From positions 124,001 to 188,000 of the forward strand of contig CAKZYA010000060.1 in assembly GCA_937883755.1 (NCBI GenBank): a stretch of 64,000 bases of DNA, in the 5' to 3' direction. A program made the translations under genes and the position numbers. This document shows, piece after piece, positions 9,341 through 18,466 of this stretch. Source of the DNA: an uncultured Flammeovirgaceae bacterium (GTDB taxonomy: Bacteria > Bacteroidota > Bacteroidia > Cytophagales > Cyclobacteriaceae). The notes beneath the pieces are model-generated. The model had not been told where the DNA came from. It saw nothing but the letters and a program-made list of their open reading frames with translations, and searched no databases. Numbering within the stretch: position 1 is the first letter of the stretch; every line of letters starts with the position of its first letter.

Positions 9341-9679
9341 TCTTCAGAGTAAAACTCCCACAGTGAGCTTTACTGGTCAAAATCGTATGCTTTACTAAGT
9401 AGTTTGTAAGGGGAGGATGCTTCTTTAGATAATTCTATCCACAAGAATATGCACTCCTATATCGGTGAAAAATTATGGTGTTCCTATCTACTGAGCACTT
9501 AGTTGGATGTTGAGCACTACTCTCTTACTAGAGAAATAAAAAGTCACCTGAAAGACAGTCTCCTGGTGCTTTCTAAATAAGGCATTTAAAACGATACTTT
9601 GGTTCCCTTCGTGCGTTGTTCGGCAACTGTGCGATGCCATACGCTGTTCCAGAAAGTGAAAGACATGATATTATGACCA
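9341..9679. other. Intergenic stretch downstream of permease operon A
   Basis: No complete gene is visible in these 339 bases. They hold a candidate terminator (9540-9572) and a short relic of permease sequence at 9604-9624. Read on the minus strand, the relic gives AEQRTK, as in the conserved AEQRTKEIGIRKV motif of the neighbouring permeases. Confidence 0.5.
9540..9572 (-). terminator. Candidate intrinsic terminator of operon A
   Basis: On the minus strand a stem of about eight pairs with one bulge (9565-9572 with 9540-9548) is followed by a T-rich tract (TTTTTATTT). It lies about 110 bases after the stop of the operon A permease. Confidence 0.5.
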
Positions 9680-12325
9680 TCACTCATTGCGCAGCGAATT
9701 CACTGGATTGGCTAAAGCAGCTTTGATGGATTGCCAGCTTACGGTGAACCAGGCAATGAGCAATGCCCCTATTCCAGCCAATAAGAAAACCCAGGGGCTA
9801 ATATCAGCGCGGTAGGCAAAGCCCTCGAGCCATCGCTGCATGATGAAATACGCGACGGGGATGGCGATACCAAAGGCAATCAGGACTAGTTTGGTGAAAT
9901 CTTTAGACAACAATAAGATAAGGTGACTTTCGGAAGCTCCCATCACTTTACGGATACCAATTTCTTTGGTGCGTTGTTCAGCCATAAAGGTAGCCAGACC
10001 CAACAAGCCCAGGCAAGCTACCGCAATAGCCAGTCCGGTGAAGATGGAGAATACCTTACCTAACCGCTGCTCAGCCCGGAACAAAGCGTCATAATTTTCA
10101 TCCAGAAAGGTGTATTGGAAAGGAGCATCAGGGGCGTACTGATTCCACAAGCTTTCCATCTGGGCTATGGTAGTTGATACATTATCAGTAGTAATACGGA
10201 CGGGAAGAACGAATCCGCGAGTGGCAAGTAGTAAGCCCAGTGGCTGTATTTCTTTACGCAGGGTCTCGAAATTAAAGTCTTTAAATACACCAATAACTTT
10301 GTAGGTTCGATTCCCTCCCAAATTTACCACCTCACTAGTTAGAGGATCGTCTAACCCAAATGCCTTCACGGCGGCTTCATTCAGTAGGATTGCGGCAGTA
10401 TCAGTAGAAAAGCTGCGGGAGAAGTTTCTTCCTTCCAACAGTTCAATTTGCATAGTAGACAGATACTCGTAATCAACCTGATATTCGGATAGGGATATAT
10501 CTTCTTCGGTTTGCGGGTTTCTGAAGATTGTATTATTGATTATGTTGGGGGGAGTGCCATTGGTAATGCTAGCATTTACCACTTGCGATTGACTGAGCAG
10601 TGCTTGTTTAAAGGCTAGTTGTTGCCCTTCAGACAAACGCTGAATCCCGTTTACTGACACTACATTCTCCTTTTCAAACCCTAGATTCTTAGTGCGGATG
10701 TATTCCAACTGCTGATACACCAGCAGGGTACAAATGATCAGGGTAATGGAAATAAAAAACTGAAATACGACCAGTGTATTCCGAATACCGCTACTTTTTA
10801 CTCCGGCCTTCAATTTTCCTTTTAGCACTTCTACCGGGCGGAAGGAAGAGAGGTAAAAAGCAGGGTAGCTACCGGCCAGCAAGCCTACCACCAGCATCAA
10901 TCCCAGTAAACTCAGCATAAACCAGGGGTTGGTGAAAAGTGCTGATGATATATCTTTACCAGCGATGTTACCAAACGGCGGAAGTAGGAGGCTGGCTGCA
11001 ACCACTGCTAATAACGTTGCAATTAGGCTCAACACGACCGATTCGGTCATGAATTGTCCCACCAAACTAGAACGTAACGAACCCAATGTTTTGCGTACCC
11101 CCACTTCTTTGGCTCGATTGGCTGAACGGGCGGTGGCCAGATTCATGAAGTTGATACAGGCCAGCAGGATGATGACAAAAGCAATGGCCCCCAAAATATA
11201 CACGTAGGTAATATCGCCGTTAGGTTCTAACTCTTGGTCTAAATTGGAGTACAAATGGATATCCAGCAGTGGTTGCAGAAAGTAGCCGTAGCGATTGCCT
11301 TGTTGCGCGAAGGCTTCTAACGAAATTCCCAGGTATTGCTGTATCTCTGGCCCGACGTATTTTTCTACTAATCCCGGTAATTTGGCTTCAAAGGATGCTC
11401 GAGAGGTACCTTCATGCAACAGAAGATAGGTGATAATATTATTACTACCCCACTCTTCAGCTCGGCTCAAACCAAGTGAAGCCATCGATCGTAGCATATT
11501 GAAGTGGAAATGCACGTTGGAAGGAAGGTTTTCTATCACCCCGGTTATCTCGTGCGGTGTTTTTTCATCACCTACTAGCAGCGTTTGGCCTAGGGCAGAT
11601 TCATGGCCGAAGTATTTTTGGGCCATCTCTTCGGTAATGACCAAGGTATTGGGTTCAGTAAGAGCAGTGGTGGGGTCTCCTCCTAGGAGCTGAAAGCTAA
11701 AAACATCAAAAAAGGTAGAGTCAGCAAAATAAACCTTCTCTTCGGCAATCACCGTTTCGCCATGCTGGATCGTCTGGTTTCCGAAGAACGGAAAAATACG
11801 GGTAGCATTTTCTACCTCAGGAAGCTCCTCTACCGCTGTGAACGCCAACGGAGGACAGGTAGTAGTAGTCATTAGCTCCTGCTCAGAAAATTTGGTATTT
11901 AAACCTACTCGGTAAATCCGGTCGGCTTGAGTGTGCATGGTATCGTAGCTCAACTCATGGTGGATATACAAGACGATCAGCAAGCAAGAGGTAAGGCCGA
12001 TAGACAGTCCTAGAATATTGATACCCGCGTAAAATTTTCTTTTCGCTAGATTACGAAAGGCAATGGTGAAATAACTTTTTAACATAGCGGTATGATTTAA
12101 TCGGTAATCTCTCTTCAGCCCCCTCATAAGCGAAGGGCGTAATAATTTTAACGTATCCCAGGCATACAGTCGCCGGGCTTTTCTAGCCGAAAACTGTTCT
12201 AGGTTATCTCGAAACCGCTCCTCCATATCCCCTTCGATCTCTTCGAGGTATTCATCTTTGAGTAAAAATCGAAGGAACTTTACCGCCCATTGGGGCGGGG
12301 TGGTATGGTTATCCGTTTCGCTCAT
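9680..12325 (-). CDS. Operon A orphan FtsX/MacB-like permease with prefix domain (P1)
   Basis: The 881-residue inner-membrane protein has a cytoplasmic prefix (residues 11-75; FLRFLLKDEYLEEIEGDMEE) of the 'permease prefix domain 2' kind. Two MacB-type halves follow. Each half has a first membrane helix (INILGLSIGLTSCLLIVLY near 102-122), a large periplasmic domain, and an FtsX core (ACINFMNLATARSANRAKEV). The protein ends NPVNSLRNE. Met81, after NHTA, marks the likely ancestral start. Its prefix is unlike those of operons B and C, but the body is nearly the same as P3 (15833-18466). It overlaps its PadR gene by one base. No ATPase is nearby; role (export, lipoprotein or peptide handling) is not determinable. 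Confidence 0.9.
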   Translation of the reverse strand: MSETDNHTTPPQWAVKFLRFLLKDEYLEEIEGDMEERFRDNLEQFSARKARRLYAWDTLKLLRPSLMRGLKRDYRLNHTAMLKSYFTIAFRNLAKRKFYAGINILGLSIGLTSCLLIVLYIHHELSYDTMHTQADRIYRVGLNTKFSEQELMTTTTCPPLAFTAVEELPEVENATRIFPFFGNQTIQHGETVIAEEKVYFADSTFFDVFSFQLLGGDPTTALTEPNTLVITEEMAQKYFGHESALGQTLLVGDEKTPHEITGVIENLPSNVHFHFNMLRSMASLGLSRAEEWGSNNIITYLLLHEGTSRASFEAKLPGLVEKYVGPEIQQYLGISLEAFAQQGNRYGYFLQPLLDIHLYSNLDQELEPNGDITYVYILGAIAFVIILLACINFMNLATARSANRAKEVGVRKTLGSLRSSLVGQFMTESVVLSLIATLLAVVAASLLLPPFGNIAGKDISSALFTNPWFMLSLLGLMLVVGLLAGSYPAFYLSSFRPVEVLKGKLKAGVKSSGIRNTLVVFQFFISITLIICTLLVYQQLEYIRTKNLGFEKENVVSVNGIQRLSEGQQLAFKQALLSQSQVVNASITNGTPPNIINNTIFRNPQTEEDISLSEYQVDYEYLSTMQIELLEGRNFSRSFSTDTAAILLNEAAVKAFGLDDPLTSEVVNLGGNRTYKVIGVFKDFNFETLRKEIQPLGLLLATRGFVLPVRITTDNVSTTIAQMESLWNQYAPDAPFQYTFLDENYDALFRAEQRLGKVFSIFTGLAIAVACLGLLGLATFMAEQRTKEIGIRKVMGASESHLILLLSKDFTKLVLIAFGIAIPVAYFIMQRWLEGFAYRADISPWVFLLAGIGALLIAWFTVSWQSIKAALANPVNSLRNE

Positions 12326-12657
12326 TAGGTACTACTTAAGCCCAAGTCAGGCATGGCTTGCCATAGGCTTGAACGGATGTCTTTCATTTCACGAAGCACC
12401 CGATACGCATAGGGAGTGGCCTGATAAATACGCTTACGTTTCCCCCCGCGCTTTTGTGTAGCCTCTCCGAACTCAGAAGTTAAAAATCCTTTCTCTACCA
12501 TCCTTTTCAGGGCTGTTTGGATAGCCCCTACACTCAGTCGCTCGCCTAGTCTTTCTTCCAGATTGCGCTGTATTTCCACTCCGTAGGCATCTTCCTGTAG
12601 TACGATCACGGTCATCAGTACCAATTCCTGAAATTCTCCCAGCCGGTATTTTTTCAT
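12325..12657 (-). CDS. PadR-family transcriptional regulator of operon A
   Basis: This is a 110-residue winged-helix repressor-type protein: LGEFQELVLMTVIVL (helix 1), AYGVEIQRNLEERL, the recognition helix region SVGAIQTALKRMVEKGFL, then the wing EATQKRGGKRKRIYQAT and a C-terminal dimerisation helix. PadR proteins bind inverted or direct repeats at their own promoters and usually respond to small molecules or envelope stress. The stop overlaps the permease start by one base, so regulator and permease are one operon. Upstream, two direct repeats about 104 and 141 bases from the start are candidate operators. It is paralogous to the PadR genes of operons B and C. Confidence 0.92.
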   Translation of the reverse strand: MKKYRLGEFQELVLMTVIVLQEDAYGVEIQRNLEERLGERLSVGAIQTALKRMVEKGFLTSEFGEATQKRGGKRKRIYQATPYAYRVLREMKDIRSSLWQAMPDLGLSST

Positions 12658-13013
12658 TTTCTACTGTATGAATATTCTAAAATTTACTCAATAGGGCCTC
12701 CTAAAAAAGACAAAATGAGAGTTGATCATCCTCTTTCGTTGTTTGACTACTGATTTTTATTCCTAATTGAAGTAAATATAATGAATTATTTTTTTATTCC
12801 TAATTGAAGTTTAAATAAATTGAATAGAGCTTAGAAATTAGTATTCCGATAGCAATGAAACACCAATTAGTATCAGTAGAAATTCTTTATCGTATGGTTC
12901 TCACTTGGCTTAGTCATTGGCATGATCGGTTATGTAAAGTTCTCCGTAAAATTGAGGGGCTATAGACTACATAGCATGAAATTAGAGATTTTTACTTTAC
13001 ATAAGCATTCACT
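12658..13013. other. Intergenic region between operon B end and PadR A
   Basis: This AT-rich stretch of 356 bases carries the promoter region of operon A and the paired direct repeat at 12761-12813. No additional gene is convincing; a 60-residue plus-strand frame at 12922-13104 runs antisense into the prefix remnant and is rejected. Confidence 0.5.
12761..12813. repeat. Paired direct repeats upstream of PadR A (candidate operator)
   Basis: Two copies of TCCTAATTGAAGT lie at 12761-12773 and 12798-12810, 37 bases apart. Upstream T-rich sequence is also shared, so the full exact repeat is 20 bases (12754-12773 and 12791-12810). The same element in slightly changed form is upstream of PadR B at nearly the same distance from the start codon. 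Confidence 0.6.
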
Positions 13014-13205
13014 CTACATAATGGGTCGGAAGAGGAATAGCACATCCAGAGTGAACCGAATATTCGCCTTCCTTCTTCCCCAATCCTTCACTCGCTCTTT
13101 ATAGAGCTCCAACAAATCCCTCTCAATAAAAGGGTGCAAGTCCGGATGGCAGAACCCGCGGAAGAAACGAAGTAAGAGTTGCGGTGGCAAGAATTGGTTA
13201 TTCAT
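13014..13205 (-). pseudogene. Orphan permease prefix, remnant of a lost operon B permease
   Basis: The 63 residues carry only the operon B prefix (LLLRFFRGFCHPDLHPFIER, then DLLELYKERVKDWGRRKANI and FLFRPIM). The frame stops right where the other prefixes continue into the linker and permease body. The start shows the usual 8-base overlap with the stop of the upstream permease (13198-13205), so it was once another permease in the chain. The motif shows changes from the family form (W to G, EGDLL to ERDLL, YEER to YKER), consistent with decay. It could still be translated as a free prefix peptide; this is inference. Confidence 0.75.
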
Positions 13206-15840
13206 TTCTAAGGGAATCTACCGGGTTGACCCGGGCGGCTTTTACCGTTTGCAGTCCTACCGTAAACCAAGCGATCACCAAGGCTAGTACCCCAGCTCCT
13301 ACAAAGTACCACCACTGTAAGTCAATGTGGAAAGCGAAGCTTTGCAACCAGTGCTTCGCTACGAAATAGCTAATAGGTAAGGCAACAGCAATGGCCACTA
13401 GTACCATCTTGGTGAAGTCACTTGATAACAACTGTACAATGCTAGCAACACTTGCACCCAGCGCTTTACGAATCCCAATTTCTTTTACTCGTCGTTCTGC
13501 TGTAAAGGCCGCTAGTCCGAACAGGCCAAGACAGGAAATCAGGACTGCTAATCCGGCGAAGTACTTGGAGAGCGTAGATACACGCTGCTCAGCGGCATAG
13601 AGGGCTTGATAATCTTCATCCAAAAAGCGATACTCAAATGCCAACTGAGGATACTGCTGTTGGTAGAGCTTACCAAGTAGATCAATTGTTTCTTTTTCTT
13701 TTCCCGCCTCAATTCTGGCTATGACAGTATTACAACCCGGGAATAGACGAAAAAAACAGGGTCTCACTTCTTCATACAGAGACTCGTAATGAAAATCTTG
13801 GACTACCCCAATAATTTCTCTCTCTTGCCCCCAAAACCGGATAGTCTTGCCTACAGGGTCGGTAAATCCCAAGACGTTAGCTGCCTTTTCATTGATGATA
13901 ATCTTGGAGCTTTCGGAGCTGAAATTACGAGAAAATGGGCGTCCTGCTACCAGACCGATACCCAGGGTCTCAATAAAACCGTACCCTACTTCTAAATTAC
14001 CAAACTCCAATGTCCTATTCTGATCTCCGACTAATACTGGAATTCCACCATGATCACCCGTTAAGTCATGGCAAGCGTTGGAAGCCTGCACCACCCCTGG
14101 CATAGTTTCCATCTCATGCAGGAATGTTTCTACTTGCTGTCCCATAATACTTTCTTCAGAGACTTCTCCATCATCCCCTGCCTTACTTGCTATCTCGAAA
14201 TAGATAATATTGTCTCGACTGTATCCTAGGTTCTTTGATTGGATGAATTCAACTTGGTGGTATACTACCAACACCGACGTAATGAGTAAAACAGATAGAG
14301 CAAATTGAAAAACAACCAATCCGGTCCGTATCCATCGCTCTCCCGAAGACGTAGTCAATTGACCAGATGTGCCTCCACCTCTCAGAATGGTAATTGGATT
14401 AAATCCCGAAAGAAATAAAGCGGGATAACTGCCAGCCAATAGGCTGGTGACGATCAAAATACCCAGTACCGATAGCCCTTGATTCAGGGTAAAGTTTAGG
14501 GTCAATTGCTTACTCGTAATGGTATTGAATTGGGGAAGGAACAGAGCTACCAACAGCATAGCAAGTAGCAATGAGAAGCCTACGACAACGGCAGATTCAC
14601 TTATATGCTGAACAATAAGCGTGTTTCGTCCGGCGCCAATGGCTTTTTTTACGCCTATTTCCTTTGCTCTTCGCGAAGCGCGAGCCGTGGAAAGGTTCAT
14701 AAAATTGATGCAAGCAATGAGCAGAATGAAGATAGCGATGATAGAAAACAGACGTACATATTCTATTCTTCCTCCAGTCGGAACCCCATTTTTGTAGTGG
14801 CCGCGCAGATAGCGGTCAGAATACTTTTGTACAAATAGCGTATGGTCGGTCTCCGGATTTTTAGTGTGGAGCAGGTTGGTGATTTTCTCATTGAATTGAT
14901 CCAGATTGACCCCTTCGTTTAAAATCAGATACGTACTAGGATCACTATTTTGCCAGTTAGTTAAGGACGGTCGATCCTCAAAGAAGAGCTGATAGTTTAA
15001 CAGCAGATCGTATTGATCAGTAGCATTGGAAGGAGGAGAAGAAAAAACACCAGCAATGGTAAAATCACCACTCAGATTTTCTTTGTTCCAGTGTATGACC
15101 TTCCCAATAATTTCCTCGCCAGGCTTAAACAATTTCTGGGCGACTTCTTCCGAAATGGCCACCGCATATTTAGTATTCAGTAATGCTTGTTGGCTTCCAG
15201 TGGTGAACTTGCAGGTGAAAATGTTGAAAAAATCTTGGCCGATGTATTGAGCGTCAGCCTTTATGTGTATGTCATTGAGGGAAAGGACTCCACTGCTGGA
15301 GAACCAGGAGGAAGGAACTACGGGGGTGGCATACGCTACCTCCGGCATTTCTTGAGTTAATGCTTCTGCTAGCAGCCCCTGCGTTGTTTCAGTGGTAACA
15401 ATACCCTCCGATGTAGGAATGTTGTGCAGTACCTGATAAAACTGATTATCATTGGCGTGAAACTTATCTACGCTTAGTTCGTCCTGCACCCACAAAAAGA
15501 TTAATAAAGCACAAGCTAATCCCGAAGATAAGCCAATTAGATTGATCAGAAAGGTACTTTTGTAGCGTTGAAAGCTGCGGAAGGTTAAGAGTAGATTGTG
15601 ACGTAGCATCGCACGATGGTTTGATGGTTGATATAATTTAAATGATCGAATAATCCCTGGTCGGAAAAGCAACACTACATCCCAAGCAAACCGAATACTC
15701 GCCTTCCTTCTTCCCAAATCCTCCACCCGCTCTTCGTACAATTCCAGTAAGTCCCCTTCAATAAAGGGATGTAGCTCCGGGTGACAGAACCAGCGGAAGA
15801 AACGCAGTAAAAAGTTCGGTGGAGTAGGGGGGCTATTCAT
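13198..15840 (-). CDS. Operon B orphan permease P2 (class alpha body)
   Basis: The protein has 880 residues. The prefix is of operon B type (LLRFFRWFCHPELHPFIEGD), with invariant Met78 after SNHRA. The body is class alpha (AMLRHNLLLTFRSFQRYKST; INLIGLSSGLACALLIFLW), most like P7 and P9. It has the usual two periplasmic MacB-type domains, and the FtsX cores hold ACINFMNLSTARASRRAKEI and AAFTAERRVKEIGIRKALGA. The C-terminus is NPVDSLRNE. The start overlaps the P3 stop by 8 bases and the stop overlaps the remnant start by 8 bases. The N-terminal MNSPPTPPNFLLRF is repeated in the mini-permease P6, and the surrounding DNA is nearly identical, pointing to recent duplication of the seam. Confidence 0.9.
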   Translation of the reverse strand: MNSPPTPPNFLLRFFRWFCHPELHPFIEGDLLELYEERVEDLGRRKASIRFAWDVVLLFRPGIIRSFKLYQPSNHRAMLRHNLLLTFRSFQRYKSTFLINLIGLSSGLACALLIFLWVQDELSVDKFHANDNQFYQVLHNIPTSEGIVTTETTQGLLAEALTQEMPEVAYATPVVPSSWFSSSGVLSLNDIHIKADAQYIGQDFFNIFTCKFTTGSQQALLNTKYAVAISEEVAQKLFKPGEEIIGKVIHWNKENLSGDFTIAGVFSSPPSNATDQYDLLLNYQLFFEDRPSLTNWQNSDPSTYLILNEGVNLDQFNEKITNLLHTKNPETDHTLFVQKYSDRYLRGHYKNGVPTGGRIEYVRLFSIIAIFILLIACINFMNLSTARASRRAKEIGVKKAIGAGRNTLIVQHISESAVVVGFSLLLAMLLVALFLPQFNTITSKQLTLNFTLNQGLSVLGILIVTSLLAGSYPALFLSGFNPITILRGGGTSGQLTTSSGERWIRTGLVVFQFALSVLLITSVLVVYHQVEFIQSKNLGYSRDNIIYFEIASKAGDDGEVSEESIMGQQVETFLHEMETMPGVVQASNACHDLTGDHGGIPVLVGDQNRTLEFGNLEVGYGFIETLGIGLVAGRPFSRNFSSESSKIIINEKAANVLGFTDPVGKTIRFWGQEREIIGVVQDFHYESLYEEVRPCFFRLFPGCNTVIARIEAGKEKETIDLLGKLYQQQYPQLAFEYRFLDEDYQALYAAEQRVSTLSKYFAGLAVLISCLGLFGLAAFTAERRVKEIGIRKALGASVASIVQLLSSDFTKMVLVAIAVALPISYFVAKHWLQSFAFHIDLQWWYFVGAGVLALVIAWFTVGLQTVKAARVNPVDSLRNE

Positions 15841-18466
15841 TTCTGAGGGAGTCTACGGGGTTAGCGAGGGCAGCCTTAATAGACTGCCAACTCACGGTGA
15901 GCCAGGCAATGAGCAATGCCCCTATTCCGGCCAGAATGAAAACACTGGGGCTAATATCAGTGCGATAAGCGAATCCCTCGAGCCACCGTTGCATGATGAA
16001 ATACGCGACAGGGATAGCCACACCAAAGGCAATGAGAACTAGTTTGGTGAAATCTTTAGACAACAGTAAGATGAGATGACTTTCGGAAGCCCCCATCACC
16101 TTACGGATACCAATTTCTTTGGTGCGCTGCTCAGCCATAAAGGTAGCCAGACCCAACAAGCCCAGACAAGCCACGGCGATAGCTAGCCCAGTGAAGATAG
16201 AAAATACCTTACCTAATCGCTGCTCAGCGCGGAATAAAGCATCGTAATTATCGTCCAAAAAGGCGTACTGAAAGGGTTGATCTGGAGCATACTGTTCCCA
16301 CATGCTTTCTATTTGGGCTACTGTAGCGGATACATTTTCACTGCTAATCCGGGCTGAAAGAAAAAATCCCTGATCAGCGAATGTTAAAGCCAAAGGCTGT
16401 ATTTCATTGCGTAAGCTCTCAAAGTTAAAATCCTTGAATATCCCAACCACCCGGTAGGTTCTACCTGAACCAGTATGCACTACTTCTTCGTTCAACAGAT
16501 TTACTGTGCCTAAGGCCTTAGCTGCTGATTCATTAAGTAGGATAGCTGCGGTATCGGTAGAGAAGCTACGAGAAAAATTTCTTCCTTTCAGTAATTCAAT
16601 TTGCATCGTAGGTAGATACTCGTAATCAACCCCATACGTATACAGACTAGCCTCTTCTTCGGTGGCAGTTTTCCTAAAGATTGTCGTAGCGATGGAGCCG
16701 GGCGGAATGTTGTTAGAAATACTGGCACTCACTACTTGCGACTGATTGAGCAAAGCTTGTTTGAAGACGGATTGTTGCTCATCGATCAGGCGCTGAGCTC
16801 CGTATATGAGCATGACATTCTCTTTCTCAAACCCTAGATTTTTCTCATGAGCGTACTCCAGTTGCTGATAAACCAGTAGCGTACAAATAATCAAAGTAAT
16901 AGAAATAAAAAATTGGAACACGACCAACGTATTGCGGATACCACTACTTTTCGTGCCAGCCTTCAATTTTCCTTTCAATACTTCTACAGGACGGAAAGAG
17001 GAGAGATAAAATGCCGGATAACTACCCGCCAGCACTCCCACCACCAGCATCAATCCCAGTAAACTCAGCATAAACCAGGGGTTGGTGAAAAGTGCTGAGG
17101 ATATTTCTTTACCGGCAATGTTGCCAAAAGACGGAAGTAGGAGGCTGGCTGCAACCACAGCCAAGCTAGTAGCAATCAAGCTGAGTACGACCGATTCCGT
17201 CATAAACTGTCCAACCAAACTAGAACGTAACGAGCCAAGTGTTTTGCGTACCCCCACTTCTTTAGCTCGATTAGCCGAACGAGCGGTAGCCAGGTTCATA
17301 AAGTTGATACAGGCCAACAGAATGATGAAAAAAGCAATGGCCCCCAAAATATACACGTAGGTAATATCGCTGTTGGGCGCTAGTTCTTCTTGCAGGTTGG
17401 AGTACAGATGAATATCCAAGAGTGGTTGCAGAAAGTAGCCATACTGATTGCCTTGTTGAATAAAGGTTTCTAAGGAAACTCCCATATATTGCTGGACTTC
17501 TGGCCCTACATATTTTTCTACCAGCCCTGATAACTTAGCATCTAATGATTCGAGTGACGTACCTTCGTGCAGCAAGAGATAGGTGATAAAACTATTGCTG
17601 AACCAATCATCATCCCGACTTAATTCTAGCGAAGCCATCGATCGTAGCATATTGAAGTGAAAATGTACGTTGGAAGGAAGGTTTTCTGCCACCCCGGTTA
17701 CCTCGTGCGGTATCTTTTCATCACCGACGAGCAGCGTTTGGCCTAGGGCAGATTCATGGCCGAAGTATTTTTGAGCCATCTCTTCGGTAAGTACGACCGT
17801 ATTAGGTTCAGTAAGAGCGGAGGCGGGGTCACCTGCTAAGAGTTGAAAACTAAAAACATCAAAGAAGGTAGAATCAGCGAAGAACACTTTTTCTTCAACA
17901 ATAGTAGTTTCGCCATAGCGGATCGTCTGGGCTCCAAAAAAATGAAAGATACGGGTGGCATTTTCTACCTCAGGAAGCTCCTCTACCGTTGTGAACGCGA
18001 GCGATGGAGAAGTAACCGTGGTTTTTGTCTCCTGATCAGAAATTTTAGCGTTTAAACCCACGCGATAAATCCGATCGGCGTTGGTATGCATGGTATCGTA
18101 ACTCAACTCATGGTGGATATACAAGACAATCAGCAGGCAAGAGGTGAGTCCAATAGAAAGACCCAGAATATTAATGCCAGCATAAAACTTTCTTTTAGCC
18201 AGGTTACGAAAGGCAATGGTGAAATAACTTTTTAGCATAGCGGTATGATTTAATGGGTATTTTTGTTTAAATGATCGGATAATACCAGGCCGAAAAAGCA
18301 GCAAGACGTCCAGAGCAAATCGAAAGTCTGCCTTCTTCTTACCTTTTTCTTTTGCCCGTTCTTCGTATAGTTCCAGCAGGTCGCCTTCAATGAAGGCATG
18401 CAAGTCTGGATGGCAAAACCAACGAAAGAAATGAAGTAGATATTTGGGAGGCGAAGGCTTATTCAT
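15833..18466 (-). CDS. Operon B orphan permease P3 (class beta body, twin of P1)
   Basis: The protein has 877 residues. The prefix is operon B type (HFFRWFCHPDLHAFIEGDLL), but from NHTAMLKSYFTIAFRNLAKR onward (Met77) the body is almost the same as P1 in operon A. The two membrane cores are nearly residue for residue alike, while the second periplasmic domain (about residues 535-740) diverges much more. It ends NPVDSLRNE and overlaps P4's stop-to-start junction by 8 bases. The pair shows that prefix and body can be separated by recombination near the NHTAM point. As for the other members, there is no ATPase partner in the operon. Confidence 0.9.
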   Translation of the reverse strand: MNKPSPPKYLLHFFRWFCHPDLHAFIEGDLLELYEERAKEKGKKKADFRFALDVLLLFRPGIIRSFKQKYPLNHTAMLKSYFTIAFRNLAKRKFYAGINILGLSIGLTSCLLIVLYIHHELSYDTMHTNADRIYRVGLNAKISDQETKTTVTSPSLAFTTVEELPEVENATRIFHFFGAQTIRYGETTIVEEKVFFADSTFFDVFSFQLLAGDPASALTEPNTVVLTEEMAQKYFGHESALGQTLLVGDEKIPHEVTGVAENLPSNVHFHFNMLRSMASLELSRDDDWFSNSFITYLLLHEGTSLESLDAKLSGLVEKYVGPEVQQYMGVSLETFIQQGNQYGYFLQPLLDIHLYSNLQEELAPNSDITYVYILGAIAFFIILLACINFMNLATARSANRAKEVGVRKTLGSLRSSLVGQFMTESVVLSLIATSLAVVAASLLLPSFGNIAGKEISSALFTNPWFMLSLLGLMLVVGVLAGSYPAFYLSSFRPVEVLKGKLKAGTKSSGIRNTLVVFQFFISITLIICTLLVYQQLEYAHEKNLGFEKENVMLIYGAQRLIDEQQSVFKQALLNQSQVVSASISNNIPPGSIATTIFRKTATEEEASLYTYGVDYEYLPTMQIELLKGRNFSRSFSTDTAAILLNESAAKALGTVNLLNEEVVHTGSGRTYRVVGIFKDFNFESLRNEIQPLALTFADQGFFLSARISSENVSATVAQIESMWEQYAPDQPFQYAFLDDNYDALFRAEQRLGKVFSIFTGLAIAVACLGLLGLATFMAEQRTKEIGIRKVMGASESHLILLLSKDFTKLVLIAFGVAIPVAYFIMQRWLEGFAYRTDISPSVFILAGIGALLIAWLTVSWQSIKAALANPVDSLRNE

